From Chrysophaeum taylorii (Eukaryota; Sar; Pelagophyceae; Pelagomonadales; Pelagomonadaceae), in assembly GCA_029834535.1 (NCBI GenBank), contig JAQMWT010000340.1:124001-188000 (forward strand): DNA of 64,000 bases. The letters run 5' to 3'. Positions 63,580-64,000 of the stretch are shown here, one piece after another (the stretch's first letter is position 1; each line of letters opens with the position of its first letter). Under the pieces are notes generated by a model that saw nothing but the letters and a program-made list of their open reading frames with translations, did no database searches and was not told the origin of the DNA. The translations under genes were made by a program, and so were the position numbers.

Positions 63580-64000
63580 TTTCGCCTCGGCGTTGTGGTG
63601 GTATAATTGAACCCCCGGAGGACATATCCGCTGCCTCCACTCGAGATCGCTGGCTGTCCCCACGTTTCTCTCTCCTCTTTCAACGCGAGCCAGCGCAGCG
63701 CGGCGCACCACGCGTCGTTTAGCGAGCGAGCGACCCACCTCGTGTTTGTTCGTTTTGTTGTTTTTTTGTTTGCTGCCACACGTGCCTCTTTTTTACTCCT
63801 ACTACTACTGCTTAAGGGGAGTTGCCTCAGCCAGATTCCCCCGAGAATATTAGCGTGCGCGTGTGGGCACGAACACGCCTCGCGCCACTCTTAACTTTAC
63901 GGCACGCGTCATATCATCATCATCATCATCTCCCGAACAGCAGGGGCTCACTCGCTCGCGTCACGTCATTCACTTTTTGGGTCCTCTCGTCATCTGAAAA
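63580..64000. other. 3' flank of HSP70
   Basis: T-rich stretches (TTTTGTTGTTTTTTTGTTTG near 63750) and an ATC microsatellite near 63915; no gene, RNA or repeat family recognised to the window end. Confidence 0.4.

Overview
This window is nuclear DNA of a eukaryote, most likely a GC-rich unicellular alga of the stramenopile (ochrophyte) type. Genes carry short GT-AG introns (47 to 102 nt, read directly from the sequence). The largest gene has an architecture (GCC2/GCC3 cysteine repeats, cadherin repeats, IPT/TIG repeats, multi-pass membrane C-terminus) that I associate with protist and algal genomes. A cytosolic HSP70 ending in EEID, a heat-shock factor and a CAX antiporter are also present. 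The exact taxon is an inference; another protist alga cannot be excluded.

Layout. (1) 1-2050: relics of two LINE families and no host gene. (2) 2051-16135, minus strand: one giant gene, predicted 4553 residues in seven exons, encoding a secreted-N-terminus, multi-pass surface protein. (3) 16706-17434, minus: a short heat-shock-factor-type protein. (4) About 17.9-57.0 kb: a 39-kb transposon-rich island. It holds a decayed hAT-like transposase, a lone LTR, a 6.9-kb LTR element without pol, a 9.4-kb Ty1/copia element carrying a C5-cytosine methyltransferase-like domain and itself hit by a MULE, a LINE tail and a SINE-like element, and a second (minus) copia-type element with a half-tRNA-iMet primer site. 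It continues with two head-to-head copia elements with tiny 96-bp LTRs, several TTAG-tailed retroposons with clear target-site duplications, minisatellites and a PIF1/Helitron helicase fragment. (5) 57089-63579: a compact host cluster with a metallo-beta-lactamase-fold protein (minus), a CAX cation/H+ antiporter (plus, divergent), a small hypothetical protein (plus), a dephospho-CoA kinase (plus) and HSP70 (plus), separated by roughly 100-300 bp.

How it fits together. The host genes are housekeeping or stress genes (proteostasis, coenzyme A synthesis, Ca2+ storage, RNA/phosphoester metabolism) plus one very large adhesion- or sensor-like membrane protein; there is no pathway-level operon. The island is a nested transposon pile-up, and order of insertion can be read in several places from target-site duplications. 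The most unusual content is the methyltransferase-like domain lying inside a copia-type coding region. Capture of DNA methyltransferases by retrotransposons has been reported in dinoflagellates and a charophyte alga, and this looks like a further, apparently independent, case.
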